NCBI RefSeq assembly: GCF_013215705.1
Contig: NZ_JABSQR010000019.1
Coordinates: 42,255 to 106,254 of the forward strand
DNA: 64,000 nucleotides
From: Moritella sp.
Lineage (GTDB): Bacteria; Pseudomonadota; Gammaproteobacteria; Enterobacterales; Moritellaceae
Reading direction: 5' to 3'
The notes beneath the pieces were generated by a model. The model was not told the DNA's origin. It worked only from the letters and a program-made list of their open reading frames with translations, and made no database searches. A program made the position numbers and the translations under genes. This document shows, in pieces, positions 17,447 to 25,877 of this stretch (its first letter is position 1; each line of letters starts with the position of its first letter).

Positions 17447-19960
17447 TTAAACGATTTCGATTGGACCACCGAAGGCATTAACGGCCGGAGCTTTACCTTT
17501 GAATTTCTCAAACTCTACCTGACATGTATTTGCCGAGGTTGCTTGCGCAAGTTCAGAGGTACCCACATCCATTGTTAAGTTGTTTGGATCGCCATAAGTA
17601 CAAAGTGAGCCGATACTTTCGTCTTCAGGGCTATACCAAGCACCCTCTTCAATACGAATCACACTCACCGGGTAGTTATCATCAATGACGGCACCTGCTA
17701 GTAGCTGACCACGGTCGTTAAATACACGCACGATGTCGCCGTCTTTAATACCACGTTTCTTCGCGTCTACAGAGTTCATGTAAACGGGTTCACGACCTTG
17801 CACTGTGTACGTTGCACGGAATTTTTCTGATTCACACATTTGTGAATGCAGGCGTTTATTCGGGTGACAAGACTGCATCCATACAGGGAATTCAGCTGAT
17901 TTAGGACCACCGTGTGAACGTTCTGTTTTCTCGAACCACATAGGGTGGCCTTTACAGTGCTCATAACCAAAACGCGCAATCTTACGGCTGTAAATTTCAA
18001 TGAAACCAGATGGTGTACCCAGTGCATTAACTTCAGGATCTTCACGGAAGTCGGCATGACGCGTCCAGTTTTCACCGTCACCAAAGTGGAAGTAACCTTC
18101 TTTCCAGAATTCATGGAAGTCAGGCATATCCCATTTACCAACATTCGCATCTTTTGATTTGTTATATAGCTTTTCTAACCACTGAACTTCACTCTTACCT
18201 TGAGTATACTCTTTACTCTTACCCCAACGTTTCGTTAGTTCAGTAAAGATCTCAAAGTCAGTTTTAGATTGGAATAGCGGGTCAACGAGTTTCTTCATAC
18301 CCAGTAAACCTTTGGCACGGTATGAACCATAGATATCTAAATCGTTACGTTCGTACTGCGTACAAGCTGGTAATACGATATCAGAAAAACGACACGTTGC
18401 TGTCCAGTTATAATCAATCGCGATCACAGTTTCCAGTTTCTGGAATGCCACTTTCATGTTGTTGCGATCTTGATGACGATGCCAAGGGTTACAACCCGTG
18501 AATACCATCATTTTGATATCAGGGAAGGTGATTTTTGAACCATTGGCTTCAATCACTTTGCCTGGATTTTGCAGCGCATCAACAAAGCGTGCTACAGGGA
18601 TCGTAGAACTTGCGCCTTTGAAGTCTTTACTTTCGTGACGTGGTTTTTGGCCTGAATCAGGGTTACGTGGGAATGCACCCGCACCAACTGCACCAGAAGT
18701 AGGAACACCAATAGAGCTATAGTGATGACCATAGCTGATGCCACCGCCAGGTAAGCCAATTTGACCAATCATGGCAGCTAATACCGCGCCCATCCAATAG
18801 GGTTGTTCACCATGTTCCTGACGTTGAATCGACCAGCCAAATAATAATTGAGTACGACCGTTAGTAATTAAACGAGCGAAGTCACGGATGTCATCAGGCG
18901 ATACACCACAAATTTCGCTCGCCCATTCCGGGGTTTTCTCAACTTTATCTTCTGTTTCACCCTGCACGTATTTCAAGAATTCGTCAAAACCAAGTGCATA
19001 AGTATCTAAGAATTTCTTATCATGTAGATCTTCTTTTACCATAGTATGTGCTACAGCAAGCATGAAGGGTACATCGGTATGTGGATTGATGTATCGGTGT
19101 TCATTACCTAAGAAGTTTTGCGTTTTGTTCTTAACCGGATCAACACTGATCACGCGGATTTTCTTTTCAGCAACTTTATCTCTTAGCGCTTCCAGATATT
19201 CAAAACTATCATGAGTTTCACAGTTCCAACCTACTTGTAGGTTTTTCACTGGATCCGTTGCCCATAAGATAATAGTTTTACTATTATCTAGAATTAACTG
19301 CCATGATGTACCCGGTGCATATACTTCTGTAGAACCAAGTACATAAGGCAGAATTGTTTGACCGGCACCCGTTGAGTAATCGCCAACATCTTTTACTGAT
19401 GCACCGTGCATTGCGATGGCACGCGCCATGTGGCTACCACAGCTATGTAGTTGACCTGTTGCACGCCAACCGTTAGCACCTGTATGTAGACCTGATGGGC
19501 CATACGTATTCTGAACACGTTCTAATTCTTCGTAGAACATATCTAACGCTTGATCCCAAGTAACACGGATGAAGCGATTATCACCACGTTGTTTTGTATC
19601 ACTCTTCTCACGGTTCAGATACCAATCTAAACGAACCATAGGGTAACGAACACGTGATGGACTATAGATAATTCCTTCAATGCCTTGCAGCATGTCCGTT
19701 GGATATTTATCTAACTCAAAGGCTTTAACTTCTGTAACCTTGCCGCCGTGGATTTTAGCGCGGAATGCCCCCCAGTGCGAACCAGTTAACTTCCATTCAG
19801 CACGCTCAGCTATTGTCGCTGCGCTTGCTGTTTTTGGTACTAATAAACTAGGACCAATCACCGCCACTGCTGATGTCGCCATCATACCTTTTAGAAAAGA
19901 GCGACGACTGACAGATACATTTTCATTTTTAGACTTTTTGTCTTTATTAAACATAGTCAT
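17447..19960 (-). CDS. torA: Trimethylamine-N-oxide reductase TorA (molybdopterin enzyme, Tat-exported)
   Basis: TorA reduces TMAO to trimethylamine in the periplasm as a terminal respiratory step. The 837-residue product has a twin-arginine signal (SRRSFLKG near residue 20, then a hydrophobic stretch ending TASAA). The bis-MGD reductase fold follows, with the serine molybdenum ligand expected in [19 protein letters not shown] and the WGMASWQ-region equivalents of the DMSO reductase family. The length matches E. coli TorA (848). I set the start at 19960; an in-frame ATG at 19984 inside the torC end is possible. Electrons come from TorC, encoded immediately upstream. The chaperone gene torD does not follow it. 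Confidence 0.93.
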   Translation of the reverse strand: MTMFNKDKKSKNENVSVSRRSFLKGMMATSAVAVIGPSLLVPKTASAATIAERAEWKLTGSHWGAFRAKIHGGKVTEVKAFELDKYPTDMLQGIEGIIYSPSRVRYPMVRLDWYLNREKSDTKQRGDNRFIRVTWDQALDMFYEELERVQNTYGPSGLHTGANGWRATGQLHSCGSHMARAIAMHGASVKDVGDYSTGAGQTILPYVLGSTEVYAPGTSWQLILDNSKTIILWATDPVKNLQVGWNCETHDSFEYLEALRDKVAEKKIRVISVDPVKNKTQNFLGNEHRYINPHTDVPFMLAVAHTMVKEDLHDKKFLDTYALGFDEFLKYVQGETEDKVEKTPEWASEICGVSPDDIRDFARLITNGRTQLLFGWSIQRQEHGEQPYWMGAVLAAMIGQIGLPGGGISYGHHYSSIGVPTSGAVGAGAFPRNPDSGQKPRHESKDFKGASSTIPVARFVDALQNPGKVIEANGSKITFPDIKMMVFTGCNPWHRHQDRNNMKVAFQKLETVIAIDYNWTATCRFSDIVLPACTQYERNDLDIYGSYRAKGLLGMKKLVDPLFQSKTDFEIFTELTKRWGKSKEYTQGKSEVQWLEKLYNKSKDANVGKWDMPDFHEFWKEGYFHFGDGENWTRHADFREDPEVNALGTPSGFIEIYSRKIARFGYEHCKGHPMWFEKTERSHGGPKSAEFPVWMQSCHPNKRLHSQMCESEKFRATYTVQGREPVYMNSVDAKKRGIKDGDIVRVFNDRGQLLAGAVIDDNYPVSVIRIEEGAWYSPEDESIGSLCTYGDPNNLTMDVGTSELAQATSANTCQVEFEKFKGKAPAVNAFGGPIEIV

Positions 19961-19973
19961 ACTTCTCTTTGAA

Positions 19974-21167
19974 TTAGTGAGCATCTTTGCTGTAATCTGA
20001 TGAATGGTTTTGTAGATATTTCAAGATAACATCGTGTGTATCACCATCTAAGTTCACAAAACCTTGCATGCCAGCAAACATACCAACCCAAGTATTTGCA
20101 TCAAAATGAGCTTCTGCTGGTTGGGTATGACAAACACTACAGGTGGTTTGGTAAGCCTCTTTCGCGTAATCCCAAATGTTTTGTAGATTTTCTTCATAAC
20201 CTTTTTTATCAACCCATAATGTGAACGTTACTTGTTCCCAAGGTAGACCCGTTAAATCATCTTCTTTCTTATCACCACGAACGAATAGCGATTCATCTTG
20301 TGATGCTTCTTTTGATAATGTGGCTTGCACAATGTTTTTAGCAAAATCAAAGTACAGTACGCGACCGTAACCTTTGGCTTTATGCCACGTCACTAGTTCA
20401 ACTTGCAGACGTTTACCAGACTCCGCGATAACTTTAAACTTAGTCGCAGGTGTTAATACACCTAGGTACTCAGGTTCTTTAGCATCTATATAAAGTGGTG
20501 TTTGCACCAGAGAATAGTACTCTTTACCAATTTCAAATGAGTGACCTTCCAGGTTTCTCGCCATTTTACCCAGTTCACTGATTGCAGATGAATCCATTTC
20601 AGGTAGGTGGTGGGCAATACCTTTATGACAATCAAGGCAAGATTGATCACGCTCTGCCGCTTTACGCATTTGAACTTGCGCACGTTCAGACATTTTGGTG
20701 AAATCCATGCTCTTATAGTCATGACAGTTACGACATTCGAGTGAACCATTGGCTTTGAATCGAGCCCATTCGTTTTGCGCTAAATGTAAACGCTTAGATT
20801 CGAATTTTTCTTTAGTATTCACCGTACCTAACAACCAACCAAATACATCTTTACTGGCACGCGCTTTGGCAGCCATTTTGTCAGACCATTTGTGTGGAAC
20901 GTGACAATCAGGGCAAGTAGCACGGACACCACTACGGTTTGACCAGTGGATCGTACTTTGAATTTCTTGATAGTTATTTTCTCTCATACTGTGACAAGAA
21001 ATACAAAATGCTTCGGTATTGGTCGCTTCTAAAGCAGTATTGAAACCACCCCAAAAAATAACGCCGGCAATAAAAGCACCACAAGTCACAACACCTAAAG
21101 AGATATGTTTACTTGGTTTATTAAACACACGCCAAGAGCGAGCGATTATAGAGAATAATTTTTTCAT
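19974..21167 (-). CDS. torC: Pentaheme c-type cytochrome TorC
   Basis: TorC is a membrane-anchored periplasmic cytochrome of the NapC/NirT family that passes electrons from menaquinol to TorA. The 397-residue product has one N-terminal membrane anchor (about residues 26-46). Four CxxCH sites follow in the NapC-like part (CISCH, CPDCH, CRNCH, CLDCH) and a fifth, CSVCH, in the C-terminal domain that contacts TorA. The length matches E. coli TorC (390). The start at 21167 ([12 protein letters not shown]) has AGG about 10 nt upstream; the frame runs 17 codons further without support. It is the middle gene of torECA. Confidence 0.95.
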   Translation of the reverse strand: MKKLFSIIARSWRVFNKPSKHISLGVVTCGAFIAGVIFWGGFNTALEATNTEAFCISCHSMRENNYQEIQSTIHWSNRSGVRATCPDCHVPHKWSDKMAAKARASKDVFGWLLGTVNTKEKFESKRLHLAQNEWARFKANGSLECRNCHDYKSMDFTKMSERAQVQMRKAAERDQSCLDCHKGIAHHLPEMDSSAISELGKMARNLEGHSFEIGKEYYSLVQTPLYIDAKEPEYLGVLTPATKFKVIAESGKRLQVELVTWHKAKGYGRVLYFDFAKNIVQATLSKEASQDESLFVRGDKKEDDLTGLPWEQVTFTLWVDKKGYEENLQNIWDYAKEAYQTTCSVCHTQPAEAHFDANTWVGMFAGMQGFVNLDGDTHDVILKYLQNHSSDYSKDAH

Positions 21168-21198
21168 TACTGTAATACCTGGATAATGATTAATTTGA

Positions 21199-21363
21199 TT
21201 AATGCGTAGGTAGGCCAAAAAGGATATGACTCATCCAAATGACAAAGCCATAACCAAATACACTAATGGTGGCTAGGATTGGAAATAAAAATACGGTTAA
21301 GAAGAGAAATAACTTCCACTCACCTTTTTTTTCGGCACCTGAACTGCTTGTCTGTTGTTTCAT
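21199..21363 (-). CDS. torE: TorE small membrane protein (NapE/TorE family)
   Basis: A 54-residue protein read directly from the sequence. It has a polar N-terminus MKQQTSSSGAEKKGEWK, then one membrane helix with the family pattern LFLFLTVFLFPILATISV, followed by GYGFVIWMSHILFG. NapE/TorE proteins accompany NapC-type cytochromes in nap and tor operons; their role is undefined. AGGA sits 7 nt before the ATG. It is first gene of the operon, 31 bp before torC, the torECA order known from Shewanella. Confidence 0.9.
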   Translation of the reverse strand: MKQQTSSSGAEKKGEWKLFLFLTVFLFPILATISVFGYGFVIWMSHILFGLPTH

Positions 21364-21404
21364 TTTAATTCCTGCAACAATGATGATCTAAGAAATAAGG
21401 GGTG

Positions 21405-21433
21405 ATTATAGCGTTTAGAACAGTGTAAAGTAA
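21405..21433 (-). promoter_or_regulatory. Candidate torECA promoter
   Basis: A perfect TATAAT (21405-21410, minus strand) has only a weak -35 (TTACTT, 21428-21433) at 17 bp. A good -10 with a poor -35 fits an activator-dependent promoter, as expected if TorR or a similar regulator controls it. It lies about 40 bp upstream of torE. Confidence 0.55.
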
Positions 21434-21502
21434 GGTAACGAAGAAAAAACTGTAACAGATCAAAGAAAACTTAATTCTAAAAATGCTTTATAAAACAACG
21501 CT

Positions 21503-21614
21503 TAATTGCGTCAATTTGTGTCATTTTGTGTCATTTTGTGTCATTTTATATAAAACAACCATGGGGATGTGACAACTTGTGAAGAGTTATGTCTAATTGC
21601 GTCAACTTATGTCA
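21503..21614. repeat. Decameric direct repeats upstream of torECA
   Basis: Four head-to-tail 10-bp units occupy 21511-21550 (TCAATTTGTG, TCATTTTGTG, TCATTTTGTG, TCATTTTATA). A related 21-bp block, TAATTGCGTCAAyTTrTGTCA, occurs at 21503-21523 and again at 21594-21614. The array is about 100-210 bp upstream of the candidate -10. In E. coli TorR binds decameric direct repeats (tor boxes) in the tor promoter. The sequence here differs, but the architecture is the same. Confidence 0.7.
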
Positions 21615-21930
21615 GGTGGCCACAAATGATCTCATCACATAATAATTAACCCGTACTTCTCTCTCGCATCAGGCCGTGATATACCACTACATTAGTTTAA
21701 AAACGCCAAAATATCTATGCACTGGAAGATTATGTTTTCTTAAAAAGTGTAACTATATATGATATATGTAAAACACTTTTACTGGGTGGTAATAATGTTT
21801 TGCTCAGGAGAAGTTTGTATTTTTTGTTTTTGGCGACGTAAATTAGAGGCGTGTAAGGTCGGTTAATCGCCAAAGATCAGAACTTTATAGTGTCATAAAA
21901 AACCGTAAATATTGCCTAGTAACTTTATCA
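21615..21930. other. Non-coding stretch between msrQ and the tor regulatory region
   Basis: About 316 bp downstream of msrQ. It holds no supported open frame and no clear intrinsic terminator for msrPQ. The composition is AT-rich with no repeats beyond those listed at 21503-21614. Confidence 0.6.
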
Positions 21931-22509
21931 CTACTTTCTTCTTTGTGACAGCAATAACACCACTAATAGAACGTATATGCTAGGTTCTATCCACCCGGAT
22001 TTGACTGAAAGATAGTAATGAACAGGGGTTAAAATAGCGGCGAGATAAATGAAATTGTGCAATTTTTGCCAATTCCGCTGCATTTTTCGACGCACCCACA
22101 GCGGAGAGGTCAGTGCTAATAATAGTAAGATCACAAACGCGATCATGCCAAGCCAAATATACGGTCTTTTTATCAGCTCTTGAAGAAATAAACCGAGATC
22201 CCACCCCAAATCAAGCCAGACAAAAGCAACTAAATGTAAACTTGCATAAAAGAAACAGTATAAACCGACCAGACGGCGCGTCGAAATTAACAAGCCTTCT
22301 TTATAACGCTTTGCTAAAGGTGAAATAACCAAGGTGGCGAGTAATAAATTTAACGCACCTTTACCTAAAAAGTGGATCACTGCTTGCACAGGGTCGCCAC
22401 CCAATGCATCAGCATCAATGGCTAGCCCTAAATATACTAACGGCATAATGCCCAGTACATGAATATAGGCCTTAAGGTACGGCAACCGTTTGTAAGTTAG
22501 CATTGCCAT
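21931..22509 (-). CDS. msrQ: Heme-binding membrane subunit MsrQ (YedZ)
   Basis: MsrQ is a six-helix, heme-b membrane protein that hands electrons to the periplasmic methionine sulfoxide reductase MsrP. The 192-residue product is mostly hydrophobic, with conserved histidines in YIHVLG near residue 17, YASLHLVAF near residue 89 and LHNFIYLAAILTPVHYY near residue 150. These are the heme-ligand positions of the ferric-reductase-like fold. The length is near E. coli YedZ (211). It starts 2 bp after msrP ends, so the two are coupled. Confidence 0.93.
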   Translation of the reverse strand: MAMLTYKRLPYLKAYIHVLGIMPLVYLGLAIDADALGGDPVQAVIHFLGKGALNLLLATLVISPLAKRYKEGLLISTRRLVGLYCFFYASLHLVAFVWLDLGWDLGLFLQELIKRPYIWLGMIAFVILLLLALTSPLWVRRKMQRNWQKLHNFIYLAAILTPVHYYLSVKSGWIEPSIYVLLVVLLLSQRRK

Positions 22510-22511
22510 AA

Positions 22512-23534
22512 TTAAATGTACCTTTTCAAATCCATACCACGATACAAGTCAGCGACTTCTTCAGCGTAACCATTAAAAGGTAAGGTTTCTATGCGTTTAG
22601 AACTAAAAATGCTGCCACTACCGATGCGACGTTCAGATGCTTGACTCCAACGCGGATGATCGACTGTAGGATTAACATTGGCATAAAATCCATATTCACC
22701 AGCAGCAAGACGATTCCACGTCGTTGGAGGCTCTTTTTCTAACAAGTGAATTTTAACGATTGATTTGATGCCTTTAAAACCATACTTCCACGGCACAACC
22801 AAGCGGATAGGCGCGCCATTTTGCGGCGCTAGGGTTTTACCAAACGTACCCACAGACAACATAGTTAACGGATGCATAGCTTCATCCATACGCAATCCTT
22901 CAACATAGGGCCAATCCAGACTACCGCCTAAATAAGAAGATGCTTGTCCCGGCATTTGTTCCGGATCATATAAGGTTTCAAACGCGACATATTTGGCTTT
23001 TGAGGTTGGATTGGCTTTTTTAATAATTTCAGCTAATGAAAAACCCGTCCACGGGATAACCATCGACCACGCTTCCACACAACGCATACGGTAAATCCGT
23101 TCTTCCAAATCTGCCACTTTAAATAAATCATCGTAGCCGAAAGTAATTTCTTTTTCCACCGCACCGGTGATCGTCAACGTCCATGGCTCAACTTTAAAGT
23201 TCTGCGCATTTTTTTGTGGATCTGTTTTCGCCGTGCCAAACTCATAAAAGTTATTATGTGACAGTACTTTTTTTTCAGGCGTCCAGATCTCACCATCGGC
23301 ATAATCTTTACTGCCAATGAGTGTCAATGGCGATTGCACAAACGCCTGACTGTTAGCTTTTTTCTTACCGCTATCAAAAATATCAAAGATACTCGCTTGC
23401 GCTGGACTCGCAGCGGCCAAACCTACACCAGCAAGGCCTAATTGTTTGAGGAATTGTCGACGTTGCTGATAAACAGGTTCAGCAATAATATCATTTTCAC
23501 TTGCTTGAGATTTTTTTTTACATTTAATAATCAT
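22512..23534 (-). CDS. msrP: Periplasmic protein-methionine-sulfoxide reductase MsrP (YedY)
   Basis: MsrP is a molybdopterin enzyme that repairs oxidised methionines in periplasmic proteins. The 340-residue product has a twin-arginine signal (QQRRQFLKQLGLAG near residue 25, ending ASPAQA). The sulfite-oxidase fold with the molybdenum-ligand Cys in YRMRCVEAWSMVIPW is also present. I set the start at 23534 (MIIKCKKKSQ), which has an AGGTAACGGA ribosome site; the frame extends 13 codons further upstream. It pairs with msrQ. Both TorA and MsrP depend on molybdenum cofactor and Tat export, though no cofactor genes are nearby. Confidence 0.93.
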   Translation of the reverse strand: MIIKCKKKSQASENDIIAEPVYQQRRQFLKQLGLAGVGLAAASPAQASIFDIFDSGKKKANSQAFVQSPLTLIGSKDYADGEIWTPEKKVLSHNNFYEFGTAKTDPQKNAQNFKVEPWTLTITGAVEKEITFGYDDLFKVADLEERIYRMRCVEAWSMVIPWTGFSLAEIIKKANPTSKAKYVAFETLYDPEQMPGQASSYLGGSLDWPYVEGLRMDEAMHPLTMLSVGTFGKTLAPQNGAPIRLVVPWKYGFKGIKSIVKIHLLEKEPPTTWNRLAAGEYGFYANVNPTVDHPRWSQASERRIGSGSIFSSKRIETLPFNGYAEEVADLYRGMDLKRYI

Positions 23535-23660
23535 TCCGTTACCTGCTTGGTTAACTTCCCATATAGTAATCATGAGCTATTTAAGCAAATTGTTCATCAC
23601 AGAATTATCACAATAGCGGCACAATCTTATATAAATACAGTCTCAGTTCTCACGTTGCTT

Positions 23661-25610
23661 TTATGATTTTTTATAAGACCGTTTTTTTGTCGGTTTTTTC
23701 TTAAAACGGCCACCAGCAGGCTTACTACTAGATAGACCGCGTAAGCCATCCGGTAGCGTTGCTTTAGCCTGCTCAATCATGCCTCCTAGCTGCTGTAATA
23801 AACCGCCCATAAAATGCTGGTAGCTGGCTTCTTTTTTACTGATACCATCAAGTACAGATTCCCATTGCGCCGTCATATCCGGTAAGGTTGCCGATTCAGG
23901 TAAGGCATTAATCAAGCCTTTACCCGCATCCGTGGATAAAATAAGTTTGTTATTACGCACTAGGAAGTTACGTCTAAATAACAGTTCAATAATGCCTGCC
24001 CGCGTAGCTTCGGTGCCTAGCCCATCGGTGTCTTTTAAGATCTTACGGATCTCACGGTCTTTGACATAACGGGAGATCCCAGTCATCGCCGCAAGTAAAG
24101 TGGCATCACTAAAATGTTTCGGTGGTTGGGTTTGTTTTTCAACACACTCAGCGTGTTGACATAACACCTGTTCACCTCTTTTAATAGTCGGTAATTGCGC
24201 GGCCAATTCTTTCTCAGCTTCAGTTTGTTTGGCATTACTCGCTGCTGATTTCGGAAATAATATTTTCCAGCCTTGTTTTAAGGTCATTTTGGCTTTCGCG
24301 ATGAACAAACCACCAGCGATAGTTATCTCTGCAACCGTGTCTGCGTATTCATAAGGCGGGTAAAACTGACATAAATATTGCCTTGCGACTAATTCATAAA
24401 TGTTTTTTTCACTGCTGTTAAGACGCTCTACACTACTGCTTTTTTCGGTGGGGATAATGGCATGATGAGCCTCAATTTTACTGTCATTCCAGGCTTTACT
24501 CCGTAAACTTTGATCGGCATTGACCGCAGCTTGCTGCAATGATGCACTGGTTTTGGCTATTGCGCTAATCACACCACCACGGTGCCCGTAATGTTCCTTG
24601 GGTAAATAACGACTGTCTGAACGTGGATAAGTAATGAGTTTATGCCGTTCGTACAATGCTTGGCAGGTATCTAATACTTGCTGTGCACTCATACCAAAAC
24701 GTTTCGCTCCATCAATTTGCAGTGACGATAAATTATATGGCAGTGGCGCTGCTTGTTGTTTATTTTTCTTTTCCAACTTAGTGACTTCGCCCGTTTGACC
24801 CTGGACGCGACTGACCACGTTTTCGGCCAGTTTTTTTACCAGTACTCGACCGTCTTCATCCATATACGGACGACAAGCTTCACTCGGTTTCCACTTGGCA
24901 GTGAACATCTCTTGCTGCTGGGTTTGTAAATGCGCCAACACTTCATAAAAAGGTTTACTGACAAAGTTAGCGATCTCAATATCACGTCTCACCACTAAAC
25001 CCAAAATAGGGGTTTGTACGCGCCCTACTGATAATACCCCTTGGTAACCTACTTTTTGACCTTGCAAAGTATAAGCGCGGGTCATGTTCATGCCATATAA
25101 CCAGTCGGCACGTGAGCGCGCTAATGCCGACACCGATAAAGGAATAAAGTCACTGTTAGGTTGCAGATTATTCAGCGCTTTTGTCACTGCAGCGGGGTTG
25201 AGATCACTGATCAATAAACGTTGGGCAGTATTTTTCTTTTTCGCCGGCGTTTTAAGAAATTCAATCACCTCATCCACCAGTAATTGCCCTTCTCGATCCG
25301 GATCGCCGGCATGCACAAGACTGGTGGCTTTTTTTACCAGACCTCTTAATACGGTCAGTTGTTTACTGGTGTTGGGTTTTTTCTTCAGTTGCCAGGTTTC
25401 AGGCACAATCGGCAGGTGTTCTAAACGCCATTTTTTAAACGCGTCATCATAGGCATCCGGCTCTGCTTGTTCGAGCAAATGGCCAATACACCAAGACACC
25501 ACATCACCGTTACCAACTTCAATATAACCTTGTTGTTTCTTGTGTGGTTTAGGTAATACGTCGGCAATAGCACGGCCAAGGCTGGGTTTTTCGGCAATAT
25601 AAAGTTTCAT
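23661..25610 (-). CDS. topB: DNA topoisomerase III
   Basis: A type IA topoisomerase that decatenates DNA by passing strands through a transient 5'-phosphotyrosine break. The 649-residue product opens with the Toprim motif MKLYIAEKPSLGRAIADVL and has the acidic DPDREGQLLVDEV triad near residue 103. The active-site Tyr lies in KLITYPRSDSRYLP near residue 330. The C-terminus is short and basic (FKKKPTKKRSYKKS) and has no zinc-finger domain, typical of TopB. The length matches E. coli TopB (653). It is divergent from the CE18 deacetylase gene. Confidence 0.95.
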   Translation of the reverse strand: MKLYIAEKPSLGRAIADVLPKPHKKQQGYIEVGNGDVVSWCIGHLLEQAEPDAYDDAFKKWRLEHLPIVPETWQLKKKPNTSKQLTVLRGLVKKATSLVHAGDPDREGQLLVDEVIEFLKTPAKKKNTAQRLLISDLNPAAVTKALNNLQPNSDFIPLSVSALARSRADWLYGMNMTRAYTLQGQKVGYQGVLSVGRVQTPILGLVVRRDIEIANFVSKPFYEVLAHLQTQQQEMFTAKWKPSEACRPYMDEDGRVLVKKLAENVVSRVQGQTGEVTKLEKKNKQQAAPLPYNLSSLQIDGAKRFGMSAQQVLDTCQALYERHKLITYPRSDSRYLPKEHYGHRGGVISAIAKTSASLQQAAVNADQSLRSKAWNDSKIEAHHAIIPTEKSSSVERLNSSEKNIYELVARQYLCQFYPPYEYADTVAEITIAGGLFIAKAKMTLKQGWKILFPKSAASNAKQTEAEKELAAQLPTIKRGEQVLCQHAECVEKQTQPPKHFSDATLLAAMTGISRYVKDREIRKILKDTDGLGTEATRAGIIELLFRRNFLVRNNKLILSTDAGKGLINALPESATLPDMTAQWESVLDGISKKEASYQHFMGGLLQQLGGMIEQAKATLPDGLRGLSSSKPAGGRFKKKPTKKRSYKKS

Positions 25611-25741
25611 GATGTGAATAATTACGGACTGTATGAATAAACAGTTAATGTAGCGAATTTTGCTATCTAAGTCTATGGGGACGCTAGGTAATAGAAAAAT
25701 ATGCAGACACTAAACCTTACAAGCGTAGATGATAATATATT

Positions 25742-25764
25742 AAAATGCCACAAAACGGCATTTT
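25742..25764. repeat. Stem-loop in the topB / deacetylase intergenic region
   Basis: AAAATGCC (25742-25749) pairs with GGCATTTT (25757-25764). It lies between two divergent genes where no terminator is needed, about 115 bp before the deacetylase start, so an operator or 5'-UTR structure is as likely as a fortuitous hairpin. Confidence 0.4.
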
Positions 25765-25877
25765 ACACTATTAATTTTCATGTCTACACTTAAAAATGTT
25801 ATTTAAAACGCAATTCTCAACACTTAATAACACTTACTTACCGTCACCTATTTTTAAACATTGAACGGAGTAACATC

